DNA of 31,174 bases from an uncultured Collinsella sp. Lineage in GTDB: Bacteria; Actinomycetota; Coriobacteriia; Coriobacteriales; Coriobacteriaceae. This document shows positions 1 through 9,002 of this stretch, one piece after another. The notes beneath the pieces were generated by a model, which ran no database searches, was not told where the DNA came from, and saw only the letters and a program-made list of their open reading frames with translations. Numbering within the stretch: the stretch's first letter is position 1; each line of letters begins with the position of its first letter. The position numbers and the translations under genes were made by a program. The stretch covers positions 1 through 31,174 of the forward strand of contig CAKUGR010000019.1 in assembly GCA_934654775.1 (NCBI GenBank), given 5' to 3'.

Positions 1-257
1 GTCGGCCTGATCCGCGGTCTTTCATGCAGCAGGGGCTCTCAATGTTTTTATGTCCTGCTCATATCGTCTCTGCCGGCGGTCGGGGACACTCCTCGGCAAT
101 TGGCGCATGGGGCATTGCAACATACAGTTTTTCGATTCCGTATGTATATATGCGCGCTAATGGGTTATAAAATCTAAGTCTGAACATAGCAGGTCTGCAA
201 TGCGGCTCGGGCAACCGGGCCGTTTTTGCGGACGGGGGTAGCGCGAAAGGACTGCAC
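1..257. other. Upstream region of htpG, no gene seen
   Basis: No convincing gene lies here. A TATAAA box at 166-171 could serve as a -10 element, but no good -35 is visible at normal spacing. I looked for a CIRCE (HrcA) inverted repeat and an HspR-type repeat, as expected near heat-shock genes, and found neither. A weak GAAAGG ribosome binding site precedes the htpG start. The left edge may hold the tail of an upstream intergenic region. Confidence 0.4.
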
Positions 258-2282
258 ATGCGTCAATTTAAGACCGAGAGCAAAAAACTGCTCGACCTCA
301 TGATCAACTCCATCTACACCAATAAGGAAATCTTCCTGCGCGAGCTTATCTCCAACGCGAGCGATGCCGTCGACAAGCTCAACTTTAAGAGCCTGCAGGA
401 TCCGAGTGTCAAGCTCGACCAGGGCGACCTGGCCATCCGTGTTTCCTTTGATAAAGATGCCCGTACCATCACTATTTCGGATAACGGTATCGGCATGACC
501 GCCGAGGAGCTCGAGCGCAACCTGGGTACCATCGCCCATTCCGGCTCCGAGGAGTTTAAGACCGAGAACGCCGAGCAACAAGGTTCCGATGTCGACATCA
601 TCGGTCAGTTTGGCGTGGGTTTCTACTCCGCCTTTATGGTCGCCAGCCACGTGAAAGTCGTCAGCCGCGCTTATGGCGAGGATACCGCCCACGTTTGGGA
701 GTCCGACGGTCTTGAGGGCTACACCATCGAGGATGGCGAGCGTGCTGAGCACGGTACCGATGTCATCCTCACGCTGCGCGAGAACGAGAAGCTCGACGCC
801 GACGGCGAGGCCGAGACCTACGATCGCTTCCTGACCGAGTGGGGCCTCAAGAGCCTGATTCAGCAGTACAGCAACTATGTGCGCTACCCGATTCAAATGA
901 TGGTGAGCAAGAGCCGCCAGAAACCCAAGCCCGAGGACGCCGGCGACGACTACAAGCCCGAGTACGAGGACTACCAGGAGCTCGAGACCATCAACTCCAT
1001 GACGCCGATCTGGAAAAAGCGCAGCTCCGACGTCGAGCAGAAGGATTACAACGAGTTCTACAAGTCTACGTTCCACGACTTTGACGATCCCGCGCGCACT
1101 ATCAGCTTCCATGCCGAGGGTACGCTTGAGTACGACGCCCTGCTGTTTGTGCCGGGTCGCGCCCCGTTCGATCTGTACAGCAAGGACTACGAGAAGGGCC
1201 TGGCGCTCTACAGCTCTAACGTGTTGATTATGGAGAAGTGCGACGACCTGCTGCCCGACTACTACAACTTTGTGCGCGGTGTCGTGGACTCTGCCGACGT
1301 GACGCTCAATATTTCGCGTGAGACGCTGCAGCAGAACCGTCAGCTCAAGGCCATTGCCAAGCGTGTCGAGAAGAAGATCACCGCCGATCTCGAGGACATG
1401 CGCGACAACGACCGCGAGGCCTACGAGAAGTTCTTTGAGAACTTTGGTCGCGGTCTTAAGTACGGCATCTACTCGAGCTACGGCATGAAGGCCGACGAGC
1501 TTGCCGACCTGCTGCTATTCTGGTCTGCCAAGGAGCAGAAGATGATCACCCTTGCCGAGTATGCCAAGGGCATGCCCGAGGGCCAGAAGGCAATCTACTA
1601 TGCCGCCGGCGATTCGCGCGAGCGTCTGGCCAAGATGCCCGTCGTGAAGGGCGTGCTCGACCGCGGCTACGATGTACTGCTGCTGACGCAGGACGTGGAT
1701 GAGTTCACCTTCCAGGCCATGCGTGAGTACGTGGCTGCCGATATGCCCAAGGTCTACGAGGATGACGCTGCTCGCGAGGCTGCCGAGAAGGCAGTTGCCG
1801 ATGGCGCCGAGCCTGAGGTCGAGGATCGTCACCTGGAGCTTAAGAACGTCGCGACCGGCGATCTTGACTTGGCGACCGATGACGAGAAGAAGGAGGCCGA
1901 GGACGCCACCAAGGAGAACGAGGACCTCTTTGGTGCCATGAAGGAGGCGCTCGGCGACAAGGTCGAGAAGGTTGCCGTCTCTGCGCGTCTGACTGATGCT
2001 CCCGCCTGCATCACCACCGAGGGTCCGCTTTCGCTCGAGATGGAGAAGGTGCTTCAGAAGGGTCCCGAGGGCGCGCCCGACGGTATGCCCAAGAGCCAGC
2101 GCGTGCTCGAGCTCAACGCTAAGCACCCGGTCTTCGCCAAGCTCGTTGCTGCCCAGAAGGCGGGCGACGCCGACAAGATTAAGCAGTACTCCGGCTTGCT
2201 CTACGACCAGGCCCTGCTCGTCGAGGGCATCCTCCCCGAGGACCCCGTAGCCTTCGCTGCGGCTATCTGCGAACTAATGTAA
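258..2282 (+). CDS. htpG: Molecular chaperone HtpG (bacterial Hsp90)
   Basis: Cytosolic ATP-dependent Hsp90 chaperone of 674 residues, in the normal bacterial range. The N-terminal GHKL ATPase domain is complete: FLRELISNASDA (about residues 27-38) holds the Glu and Asn that position ATP and magnesium, DNGIGM forms the nucleotide pocket, GQFGVGFYSAFMV is the lid and glycine-rich loop, and GTDVILTL closes the domain. A middle domain follows (including the WKK and SRETLQQNR segments, the latter carrying the ATP-contacting Arg). The C-terminal dimerisation domain runs to the end. The acidic, lysine-rich stretch around residues 530-560 is a linker. The ATG is preceded by GAAAGG. The gene appears monocistronic, since a long inverted repeat begins 15 bases after the stop. 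No truncation or frameshift is visible. Confidence 0.97.
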   Translation: MRQFKTESKKLLDLMINSIYTNKEIFLRELISNASDAVDKLNFKSLQDPSVKLDQGDLAIRVSFDKDARTITISDNGIGMTAEELERNLGTIAHSGSEEFKTENAEQQGSDVDIIGQFGVGFYSAFMVASHVKVVSRAYGEDTAHVWESDGLEGYTIEDGERAEHGTDVILTLRENEKLDADGEAETYDRFLTEWGLKSLIQQYSNYVRYPIQMMVSKSRQKPKPEDAGDDYKPEYEDYQELETINSMTPIWKKRSSDVEQKDYNEFYKSTFHDFDDPARTISFHAEGTLEYDALLFVPGRAPFDLYSKDYEKGLALYSSNVLIMEKCDDLLPDYYNFVRGVVDSADVTLNISRETLQQNRQLKAIAKRVEKKITADLEDMRDNDREAYEKFFENFGRGLKYGIYSSYGMKADELADLLLFWSAKEQKMITLAEYAKGMPEGQKAIYYAAGDSRERLAKMPVVKGVLDRGYDVLLLTQDVDEFTFQAMREYVAADMPKVYEDDAAREAAEKAVADGAEPEVEDRHLELKNVATGDLDLATDDEKKEAEDATKENEDLFGAMKEALGDKVEKVAVSARLTDAPACITTEGPLSLEMEKVLQKGPEGAPDGMPKSQRVLELNAKHPVFAKLVAAQKAGDADKIKQYSGLLYDQALLVEGILPEDPVAFAAAICELM

Positions 2283-2297
2283 CCACTCGACGCTGCA

Positions 2298-2395
2298 AAC
2301 GCCCCTAAGCGGCAATCTGACGTTCAATCGTCGGTCGCGTACCAAAGTACGCTTCCCTCCTCTTTCACGTCAGCTTGCTCGCTTAGGGGCGTTTT
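2298..2395. repeat. Interrupted nested hairpin after htpG
   Basis: The outer arms AAACGCCCCTAAGC (2298-2311) and GCTTAGGGGCGTTT (2382-2395) are perfectly complementary. Inside, CAA pairs with TTG and CTGACGT (2318-2324) with ACGTCAG (2368-2374), separated by small internal loops. A separate short hairpin, GCGTAC-CAAA-GTACGC (2338-2353), sits at the apex. The right arm runs into TTTT, so it may terminate htpG transcription, but the structure is longer than a normal terminator. Confidence 0.75.
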
Positions 2396-2437
2396 CGCTG
2401 ACTTATGCTCAACCTGCGACGCTTTCGTGGTCCAAAG

Positions 2438-2523
2438 TAGTCATTGGGGACGTTCTTGAATGACTAATCGTTGGGGACGTTCTTGTTTGACTAGTCGTTT
2501 AAGAACGTCCCCAATGACTAGTC
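2438..2523. repeat. Direct and inverted copies of a GGGGACGTTCTT motif
   Basis: TTGGGGACGTTCTTG occurs twice in direct orientation (in 2443-2458 and 2471-2485), each followed by a TGACTA-G/A-TCG segment. An inverted copy follows (2501-2520). The first and third copies give a perfect 20-base inverted repeat (2438-2457 against 2501-2520), so alternative hairpins are possible. It looks like a REP-type intergenic element. The rest of the gap, 2524-2686, shows only a pair of CTGTAC repeats near 2593-2606 and no clear promoter. Confidence 0.75.
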
Positions 2524-2686
2524 CATCGGCGTGGCCGTTGGGTTGCTAATTTGTGCGGGTTGTGGTTTTGTGAGCTGCGGGAATTTGAGATACTGTACAT
2601 CTGTACGTTAACTCATCTTCGTAGTATATTGCTACCCGCAAAACTCAGCACCATTGTGCTGCGAGACGCTAAAGTGCCTCCGTACA

Positions 2687-5512
2687 ATGGTTGTTAATAG
2701 CATGATTCGGCTAAACGACAGGATGGATGGTCCAAGCGTGAGTCTCGGCAGCAAACTATCCGATGCAAAGGTTTCCTTTGCAATCTTTAAACGCGACATC
2801 AAGCGATTGATCGTGAACCCCGTCGCCCTGGTGGTTACCCTGGGCGTGTGCGTTATTCCCTCGCTGTATGCCTGGTACAACATCGTTGCCAACTGGGATC
2901 CGTACGGAAATACCCAGGGCATTAAAATCGCCATCGCCAACAACGATCAGGGCACCCAGAACGACCTAGTGGGCGAGCTCAACGCGGGCGATAAGGTGGT
3001 CGACCAGCTCAAGGAGAACGACCAGCTGGGCTGGACCTTCGTCGACTCGGCGGCAGATGCCAAAGAGGGCGTCGAAAGTGGCGAATACTATGCTGCCATC
3101 GTGATTCCCAAGAACTTCTCCGACAATCTCGTCTCGATGCTCGATGGCAATTACCATCAGCCGAAGCTCACCTATTACGTCAACGAGAAGAAGAGCGCCA
3201 TTGCGCCCAAGGTCACCGACACCGGCGCCAACACCATCGAGGAGCAGATCAACGCGGAGTTTGTCTCCACGGTGGGCGAGACCGTCGCGGGCATTGCCAA
3301 GGATACCGGCATCGATCTTAAGGACAAGGCAACCCAGACCCAGGATTCACTGGCGGGCTCGGTGTCCGAGGCGTCCGATACCCTGGGCGAAGTGCGTGAT
3401 TCCATCGGCGATATGAACACCGCCATCGACAAGACAAGCAGCTCGATCGCCTCTGCCGACGCCGCGCTGGCGGGCCTGCAGGGCCAGGCGCCCTCGCTGA
3501 CGCAGGCGATCTCCCAAGGCAACGACCTGCTGGGCGAAGCTCGTACCACGGCTGGCAAGTCCATCACCTCGCTCTCCAAGGCACTTTCGGAGGGCAGCAT
3601 CGTGCTGAGTAAGACATCGTATTCTGCGAACGCCGCGATTGGCAAACTCACCGGTACGGTTACGTCCACGACCACTCGTATCGACAACTCGCTCGAATCC
3701 CTTCAGGCGACGATTGACCATAACAGCGCTGTCATCGAGCGCCTGCAGATTCTCGCTAACGATACGTCGACGGGATCGGAGAACGCCGACGCGCTCATCG
3801 CATCGACCATCAACTCGCTTCGCGAGCAAAACCAGAAGCTGCAGAGCATCAAGGATGGCCTCTTTGCGCAGTCGAGCGCCATGGCAAACGACGCTACGGC
3901 AATCTCGAACGCGAGCAACGCACTCAACGCCGCAATTCAGACCGGTACGGCTAACCTCGGTCAGGCTCAGACCGATTTGGGACAGAACGCACTGCCGAAG
4001 GCTTCGAGCGCGCTTGACTCTTTTGCCGCCGTTTCGGGCGATTTGACCGGCATTGTGTCGGGTATGACCCCCACGATAGCGAGCGCGCGCGGCACGCTGG
4101 CGCAGCTCGACGCCACGCTCAAGCAGGCAAAGACCACGCTGTCCCAAACCGACGCCTCCCTTGCCAAGGTTCAGGACAAGCTCGCGACCGCCGCCAATGA
4201 CATTGCGGCGCTGCAGACCTCTGAGTCTATGGGCGAGTTAGCCGACCTCATGGACGTCGACGTCAACGACGTGGCAGATTTCATGGCATCTCCGGTTGAG
4301 CTGACATCCAAGTCAATCTATCCGGTCGAGAGCTTTGGCTCGGGCATCGCGCCCTTCTACACCAATCTGGCGCTGTGGGTAGGCGGCTATGTGCTCATCG
4401 CTATCTACAAACTCGAGGTCGACCGCGAGGGCATCGGTAGCTTTACGGCGCGTCAGGGCTACTTTGGCCGCTGGCTGCTGCTGGTGATCCTGGGCGCGTT
4501 CCAGGCCATTATCGTTACGGTGGGCGACCTGGTCATTGGCGTTCAGTGCGTCAATCCGCTGCTCTTTGTACTGGGCGGCATCGCTATTTCGTTCACCTAC
4601 GTCAACATCATCTATGCGCTGTCCACCACGTTTAAGCATATCGGTAAAGCCATTGGCGTCATCCTCGTCATTGTGCAGATCCCCGGCTCGTCGGGCATGT
4701 ATCCCATCGAGATGATGCCCGGCTTCTTCCAATGGCTGCATCCGCTGCTGCCCTTCACTTATGGCATCAACCTGCTGCGCGAGACCGTCGGTGGCATGTA
4801 TTCGTTCAACTACCTGTTCAACCTGTGCATCCTGGGCGTGTTCCTTATCATCGCGCTCTTTATCGGTCTGCAGCTGCGCCCGTTGCTGCTCAACCTCAAC
4901 CTGCTCTTTGATAAGCAGCTTTCCACGACGGGTCTGATGATCTGCGAGTCCAATGACCTGCCGCGCCAGCGCTATTCGCTGCGCACGGCCATGCGCGTCA
5001 TGCTCGATTCGGATTCGTACCGTCGCGAGCTGCTCGATCATGCCGTGGCTTTTGAGCACCGTTACCCCTACTACATCAAGGGCGGTTTTGCCGCCGTGGT
5101 AGGCGTGCAGGTTTTGCTCTTTGTGCTTTCGACGGTGCTCGATATCGACAATAACGGCAAGATCATCCTGCTCGTTATCTGGATCATTTCGGTTATTGCC
5201 ATCTGCGGCTGGCTTATCAATATCGAATACATCCGCGCGAGCCTCAATACCCAGATGCGTATCTCGGCGCTTTCGGACGAGGACCTTCGCCGCGAGATGC
5301 GCGAGCACACGGCTGCCATTCCCGCCGCCCGCCGCATGTTTGGCCTCAACGCCAGCGAGCGGGGGACCAAGGATGGCGAACAGCCTACGAGTCGTCTGCC
5401 GCATATCGGTACGCATCGCAAGGCTCAAGATGTCGACGGTACTGACAACGTAAGCGGAAACGACGGGGACACCACCCCGCTTGGCAAGCACTCCAAAGGA
5501 GGTGAGGCATAA
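2687..5512 (+). CDS. YhgE/Pip family membrane protein with extra C-terminal membrane domain
   Basis: Large membrane protein of about 941 residues in the YhgE/Pip (phage infection protein) family. A short basic N-terminus leads into a first membrane helix (about 41-61). The family motif WDPYGN and an extracytoplasmic domain follow. Residues about 200-530 are low in aromatics and rich in Ala, Ser, Asp and Gln with heptad spacing, a likely coiled coil. After SKSIYPVESFGSG (about 541) come five or six membrane helices resembling ABC-2 permeases. Unlike its neighbour, it continues for about 200 residues with two more helices (about 797-850) and a hydrophilic tail. The start is uncertain: ATG codons at 2687, 2702 and 2723 all lack a good ribosome binding site. 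The molecular function of the family is not established; Pip was named as a phage-adsorption factor in Lactococcus. Confidence 0.85.
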   Translation: MVVNSMIRLNDRMDGPSVSLGSKLSDAKVSFAIFKRDIKRLIVNPVALVVTLGVCVIPSLYAWYNIVANWDPYGNTQGIKIAIANNDQGTQNDLVGELNAGDKVVDQLKENDQLGWTFVDSAADAKEGVESGEYYAAIVIPKNFSDNLVSMLDGNYHQPKLTYYVNEKKSAIAPKVTDTGANTIEEQINAEFVSTVGETVAGIAKDTGIDLKDKATQTQDSLAGSVSEASDTLGEVRDSIGDMNTAIDKTSSSIASADAALAGLQGQAPSLTQAISQGNDLLGEARTTAGKSITSLSKALSEGSIVLSKTSYSANAAIGKLTGTVTSTTTRIDNSLESLQATIDHNSAVIERLQILANDTSTGSENADALIASTINSLREQNQKLQSIKDGLFAQSSAMANDATAISNASNALNAAIQTGTANLGQAQTDLGQNALPKASSALDSFAAVSGDLTGIVSGMTPTIASARGTLAQLDATLKQAKTTLSQTDASLAKVQDKLATAANDIAALQTSESMGELADLMDVDVNDVADFMASPVELTSKSIYPVESFGSGIAPFYTNLALWVGGYVLIAIYKLEVDREGIGSFTARQGYFGRWLLLVILGAFQAIIVTVGDLVIGVQCVNPLLFVLGGIAISFTYVNIIYALSTTFKHIGKAIGVILVIVQIPGSSGMYPIEMMPGFFQWLHPLLPFTYGINLLRETVGGMYSFNYLFNLCILGVFLIIALFIGLQLRPLLLNLNLLFDKQLSTTGLMICESNDLPRQRYSLRTAMRVMLDSDSYRRELLDHAVAFEHRYPYYIKGGFAAVVGVQVLLFVLSTVLDIDNNGKIILLVIWIISVIAICGWLINIEYIRASLNTQMRISALSDEDLRREMREHTAAIPAARRMFGLNASERGTKDGEQPTSRLPHIGTHRKAQDVDGTDNVSGNDGDTTPLGKHSKGGEA

Positions 5513-7702
5513 ATGAAAAACATCCTGCACCTGTTTAAGCGCGATGTCCAAAACGTGTCTCACTCCGTGATCGGCTTGATTGTCGTGATGGGTCTCATTA
5601 TCGTGCCGTGCCTGTACGCGTGGTTTAACATCGCCGGAAGCTGGGATCCGTACGGTAACACCGGCAATCTTAAGATCGCCGTGGTCAACACCGATGAGGG
5701 TTACGAGAGCGATCTGATCCCCGTCGAGGTTAACGTGGGCGAAAACGTAACCGCCACCCTGCGCGGCAACGAGAACTTCGACTGGGTCGTCCTCAACGAC
5801 CGCGATAAGGCGATTGAGGGCGTTAAGTCGGGCGCGTACTACGCTGCCGTCGTCATCCCCAAAACGTTTAGCGCCGACATGATGACGCTCTTCTCGACCG
5901 ACGTGAAGCACGCCGACATCGAGTTCTACGAGAACCAAAAGGCCAACGCCATCGCCCAGATTGTGACCGAAAAAGGCTCGAGCGCCGTCCAGAGCCAGGT
6001 CAACGAGACCTTTACCAAGACCATCACGACCATCGGGCTCAAGACTGTGTCCAGCCTGCTTGACTATATGAGCACCGATCAGGTGAGCAACTTTATCGCC
6101 AACCTGTCCTCGACGCTCGGCGATTCGGTCCAGGACCTGCAAGACATTCAGGCCAGCGCAACGTCACTTGCGGGCATTTTGAGCTCTACGTCCGATTCGC
6201 TGACGTCGGCGGGCGGTATGCTCAAGCAGACTGGATCGACCGAGGAGTCGGTGAAGCAGCTCATGCAGCATGCCGAGAGCGGTATTGCCGATTCCGAGCA
6301 AGCGCTCAAGTCCGCTAGCGATGCGATCGATGCCGCCATTGATGGGAGCGCAGGTTCGTTCGATAACGTTTCTACCAAGCTCGCAAAGGCATTTGACGCT
6401 GCAAACCAGCATGTCGATCTTACGGTGTCTCAGCTCAACGATGGCGCAGCGTCACTCAAGAACCGTGCCGACGAGATTGATGCCACGGCGGATAAGCTCC
6501 GTAGTCTTGCTGGCCAGGTGAGTAACGATAAGCTCAAGGCAGGGCTTGAGGACGCGGCTGCTGAGCTTGACAAAACCGCGACGGAGTACCGCAACAATGC
6601 CAATGAGCTGACGAATATCGCGACGTCGCTCACGGACAGCATGGCAGAGGTTAACAAGTCCCGTGCCGAGGTCGACCAGGCCATCGCCGATGCCAAGGCG
6701 GGTATCTCGGGTGCCAAGACCGATTACGATTCCACGTTCTCGGTCAAGGCTAAGGAGCTTAAGAAGACCATTTCGGGCGTTCTGGATTCGCTGAACGGTA
6801 TCTCGGGTGACCTGGATAGCGCTGTGAGCGGTCTGACTGATGCTTCCGGCTCGCTCGCGAAGGGCCTGTCCAAGGCTGCAAAGCTCGTCAACAAGGCTTC
6901 CGATCAGCTGGGCGAGGCGTCGGACAAGATCAGTGCCTTTAAGGATGGGCTTGATAGCGCCCTGATGTCGGGTGACCTGGCCATGATAAAGACGATGATC
7001 GGCAGCGACCCCGAGGGTCTCGCCGTGTCGCTTTCCGGCCCCGTCGCGCTCGACCGCAAGCCGGTCTATCCGATCCGCAACTACGGTTCGGCCATGGCGC
7101 CGTTCTACACGATTCTGTCGCTGTGGGTGGGCTCGATTGTTCTGGCGGCCATGATGAAGGTCTCGGTTGACGATGAACTCATCAACGAGCTCGTCCCCGT
7201 GCGCCTGCACGAGATCTACCTGGGCCGTTATCTGTTCTTTGGCGGTCTGGCGCTGCTGCAGGCAACGCTCGTGTGCGCGGGCGACATTCTGTTCTTTGGC
7301 ATCCAGTGCGACAACCCACTGCAGTTTGTGCTGGCGGGCTGGGTCGCGAGTCTCGTGTTCTCCAATATCGTCTATACGCTTACGGTTTCGTTTGGCGATA
7401 TCGGCAAGGCGCTCGCTGTCGTGCTGTTGGTCATGCAGGTCGGTGGTTCGGGCGGCACGTTCCCCATCGAGATGACCGGCCCCGTGTTCCAGGCAATCTA
7501 TCCGTTCCTGCCGTTCACTCATGGCATCAACGCAATGCATGCCGCCATGGCCGGCGCCTACCATATGGAGTACTGGGTTGAGCTGGGCATTCTGGCGAGC
7601 TATCTGGTTCCGTCGCTGGCTCTGGGCGTCGTCTTCCGCCGCCCGGTCATCAAAGCCAACGACTGGATCATCGAAAAGCTGGAGAGTACGAAACTTATTT
7701 AG
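5513..7702 (+). CDS. YhgE/Pip family membrane protein
   Basis: A 729-residue paralogue of the preceding gene. It has one N-terminal helix (about 15-37), the same WDPYGN motif and an extracytoplasmic domain. A long Ala/Ser/Asp/Leu-rich coiled-coil region covers about 190-490. A C-terminal block of about six membrane helices starts after the DRKPVYPIRNYGSAMAPFY segment (about 520). The ATG follows the upstream TAA with no intervening base, and its ribosome binding site GGAGGTGAGG lies inside the upstream coding region, so translation is very likely coupled and the two proteins may form a heteromer. It lacks the C-terminal extension of its partner. The length is typical for the family. Function is unknown; cell-envelope or export roles are possible but cannot be decided from sequence. 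Confidence 0.9.
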   Translation: MKNILHLFKRDVQNVSHSVIGLIVVMGLIIVPCLYAWFNIAGSWDPYGNTGNLKIAVVNTDEGYESDLIPVEVNVGENVTATLRGNENFDWVVLNDRDKAIEGVKSGAYYAAVVIPKTFSADMMTLFSTDVKHADIEFYENQKANAIAQIVTEKGSSAVQSQVNETFTKTITTIGLKTVSSLLDYMSTDQVSNFIANLSSTLGDSVQDLQDIQASATSLAGILSSTSDSLTSAGGMLKQTGSTEESVKQLMQHAESGIADSEQALKSASDAIDAAIDGSAGSFDNVSTKLAKAFDAANQHVDLTVSQLNDGAASLKNRADEIDATADKLRSLAGQVSNDKLKAGLEDAAAELDKTATEYRNNANELTNIATSLTDSMAEVNKSRAEVDQAIADAKAGISGAKTDYDSTFSVKAKELKKTISGVLDSLNGISGDLDSAVSGLTDASGSLAKGLSKAAKLVNKASDQLGEASDKISAFKDGLDSALMSGDLAMIKTMIGSDPEGLAVSLSGPVALDRKPVYPIRNYGSAMAPFYTILSLWVGSIVLAAMMKVSVDDELINELVPVRLHEIYLGRYLFFGGLALLQATLVCAGDILFFGIQCDNPLQFVLAGWVASLVFSNIVYTLTVSFGDIGKALAVVLLVMQVGGSGGTFPIEMTGPVFQAIYPFLPFTHGINAMHAAMAGAYHMEYWVELGILASYLVPSLALGVVFRRPVIKANDWIIEKLESTKLI

Positions 7703-7703
7703 T

Positions 7704-7788
7704 GCAACAACGTGACGTTGCCGGAACATCGAGGTGTTCCTGCTCGGTACTTTAGTACGCTGGATTGCGGTGCAACGTTGGTTGTTGC
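7704..7788. repeat. Nested inverted repeat after the second YhgE/Pip gene
   Basis: It begins just after the stop codon. GCAACAAC and ACGTTGC (7704-7721) pair with GCAACGT and GTTGTTGC (7772-7788) around a small 3x2 internal loop. Inside are a GGAACA-TGTTCC hairpin (7723-7740) and a GTAC-TTTA-GTAC motif (7747-7758) resembling the GTAC-CAAA-GTAC motif in the htpG element. A separate true terminator follows. Confidence 0.7.
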
Positions 7789-7796
7789 TACAGTAG

Positions 7797-7833
7797 CGGG
7801 GCGTGCCGGGGGTCCGGCGCGTCCCGTTTTTAT
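7797..7833 (+). terminator. Intrinsic terminator of the YhgE/Pip operon
   Basis: CGGGGCGTGCCGG pairs with CCGGCGCGTCCCG (two G-U pairs, short loop) and is followed by TTTTTAT. It lies 94 bases after the second pip stop. Confidence 0.85.
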
Positions 7834-7902
7834 TTGACCATGAGGCGGCATGCGGTCACGCGCGTGCGGACACCACGCCCAGATTGAGCGCGAGGATGCC
7901 CT

Positions 7903-8886
7903 ATGCCCCAGCATGTCACTGACAATATCGAAATGATGCCCGATAGCCCTGTTGCTCGCGAGGACCTAGGTGCGGGCGGTATTTCCCGGGGCGCCGGCGC
8001 ACGTTCTCCGCTGTTCTGGAAAGTCCTGCTGTTTTCGGTGGCAGTCGTCTGGGGCTACTCCTTTACGACCATGAAGGACGCGCTCGACACCATTCCGGTG
8101 TTTGAACTGCTCTACGTGCGCTTTCTGCCTGCGGCGTTGGTCATGTTTGCCATCTTCCACAAGCGCATCATCGCGCACCTCAACGCCCGCAACCTTATCG
8201 TCGGACTTGGGATGGGCGCACTTATGTGGGCCGCCTACGCTCTGCAGACAGTCGGGCTGGCGCACACCACGGCGGGCAAGAACGCTTTTTTGACGGGCAC
8301 TTATTGCATTCTGGTCCCGTTTGCGAGCTATTTCCTAAGCGGCGAAAAGCTCACTCGTTACAACTTGGGCGCCGCGTTGCTCTGTCTGGCGGGCATTGGC
8401 CTAGTGGCGCTCGATAGCGTCGAGTTCAACATCGGCGATGCCATTACGCTGGGCGGCGCGGTCTTCTTCGCCATCCAGATGGCGGTGACCGCCAAGTACG
8501 GTCGCAAAATGGACATCAACGTCATCACGTTCTGGATGTTTGTGGGCAACGGCGTGCTGAGCCTGATCTCGTCGCTGCTATTCGAGACCCAAGCGCCTCT
8601 GTCCGTGTGGACGCCGAGCTTTATCAGCGTGATGGCGTTTCTCTCGGTGGGCTGCACATGCGTGGCTCTGCTCATCCAAAACGTCGGCCTGGCACATGTC
8701 CCGGCCTCGACGGGCTCGCTGCTCCTTTCGATGGAGTCGCCTTCGGGCGTGTTGTTTTCGGTGCTGCTGATGGGGGAGGCGCTCACCTCGCGCCTGCTCG
8801 CCGGCTTTGTGCTTATCTTCCTGTCGATTATCTTGAGCGAGACTCACTTCGATTTTTTGCGTCGAAAGCCGCGCCCGCAATTGTAA
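7903..8886 (+). CDS. DMT superfamily (EamA) transporter
   Basis: A 327-residue polytopic inner-membrane protein with about ten predicted helices arranged as two EamA repeats, as in drug/metabolite exporters. The cytoplasmic N-terminal 40 residues are hydrophilic. The first repeat begins at VLLFSVAVVWGYSFTTMK, with the typical W-G-x-S-F motif. The second repeat ends in a helix followed by a short basic tail (FLRRKPRPQL). A GAGG ribosome binding site lies eight bases before the ATG. It stands alone between two terminators. Family members export amino acids, nucleosides or other small metabolites; nothing in this sequence fixes the substrate. Confidence 0.9.
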   Translation: MPQHVTDNIEMMPDSPVAREDLGAGGISRGAGARSPLFWKVLLFSVAVVWGYSFTTMKDALDTIPVFELLYVRFLPAALVMFAIFHKRIIAHLNARNLIVGLGMGALMWAAYALQTVGLAHTTAGKNAFLTGTYCILVPFASYFLSGEKLTRYNLGAALLCLAGIGLVALDSVEFNIGDAITLGGAVFFAIQMAVTAKYGRKMDINVITFWMFVGNGVLSLISSLLFETQAPLSVWTPSFISVMAFLSVGCTCVALLIQNVGLAHVPASTGSLLLSMESPSGVLFSVLLMGEALTSRLLAGFVLIFLSIILSETHFDFLRRKPRPQL

Positions 8887-8898
8887 ACAACTTGTTGC

Positions 8899-8924
8899 GC
8901 CGCCCTCCTGGGGCGGCATTTTTT
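8899..8924 (+). terminator. Intrinsic terminator after the DMT transporter
   Basis: GCCGCCC and GGGCGGC form a seven-base stem with a five-base loop, followed by ATTTTTTA. Confidence 0.9.
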
Positions 8925-9002
8925 ATGCCTCGCCCTTAGAGTTGTACCTTGCACTTTTCGCTATCAAAGTGCTTACTGCAAAAACGTTACTGGAGGGCAT
9001 CT

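Noticed and set aside
120..257. CIRCE or HspR operator upstream of htpG
   Set aside because: No TTAGCACTC/GAGTGCTAA or CTTGAG-type inverted repeat is present; only a chance GCGCTAA.
4313..6142. A 609-codon antisense frame across the two pip genes
   Set aside because: Shadow of two well-supported membrane proteins; no family signature.
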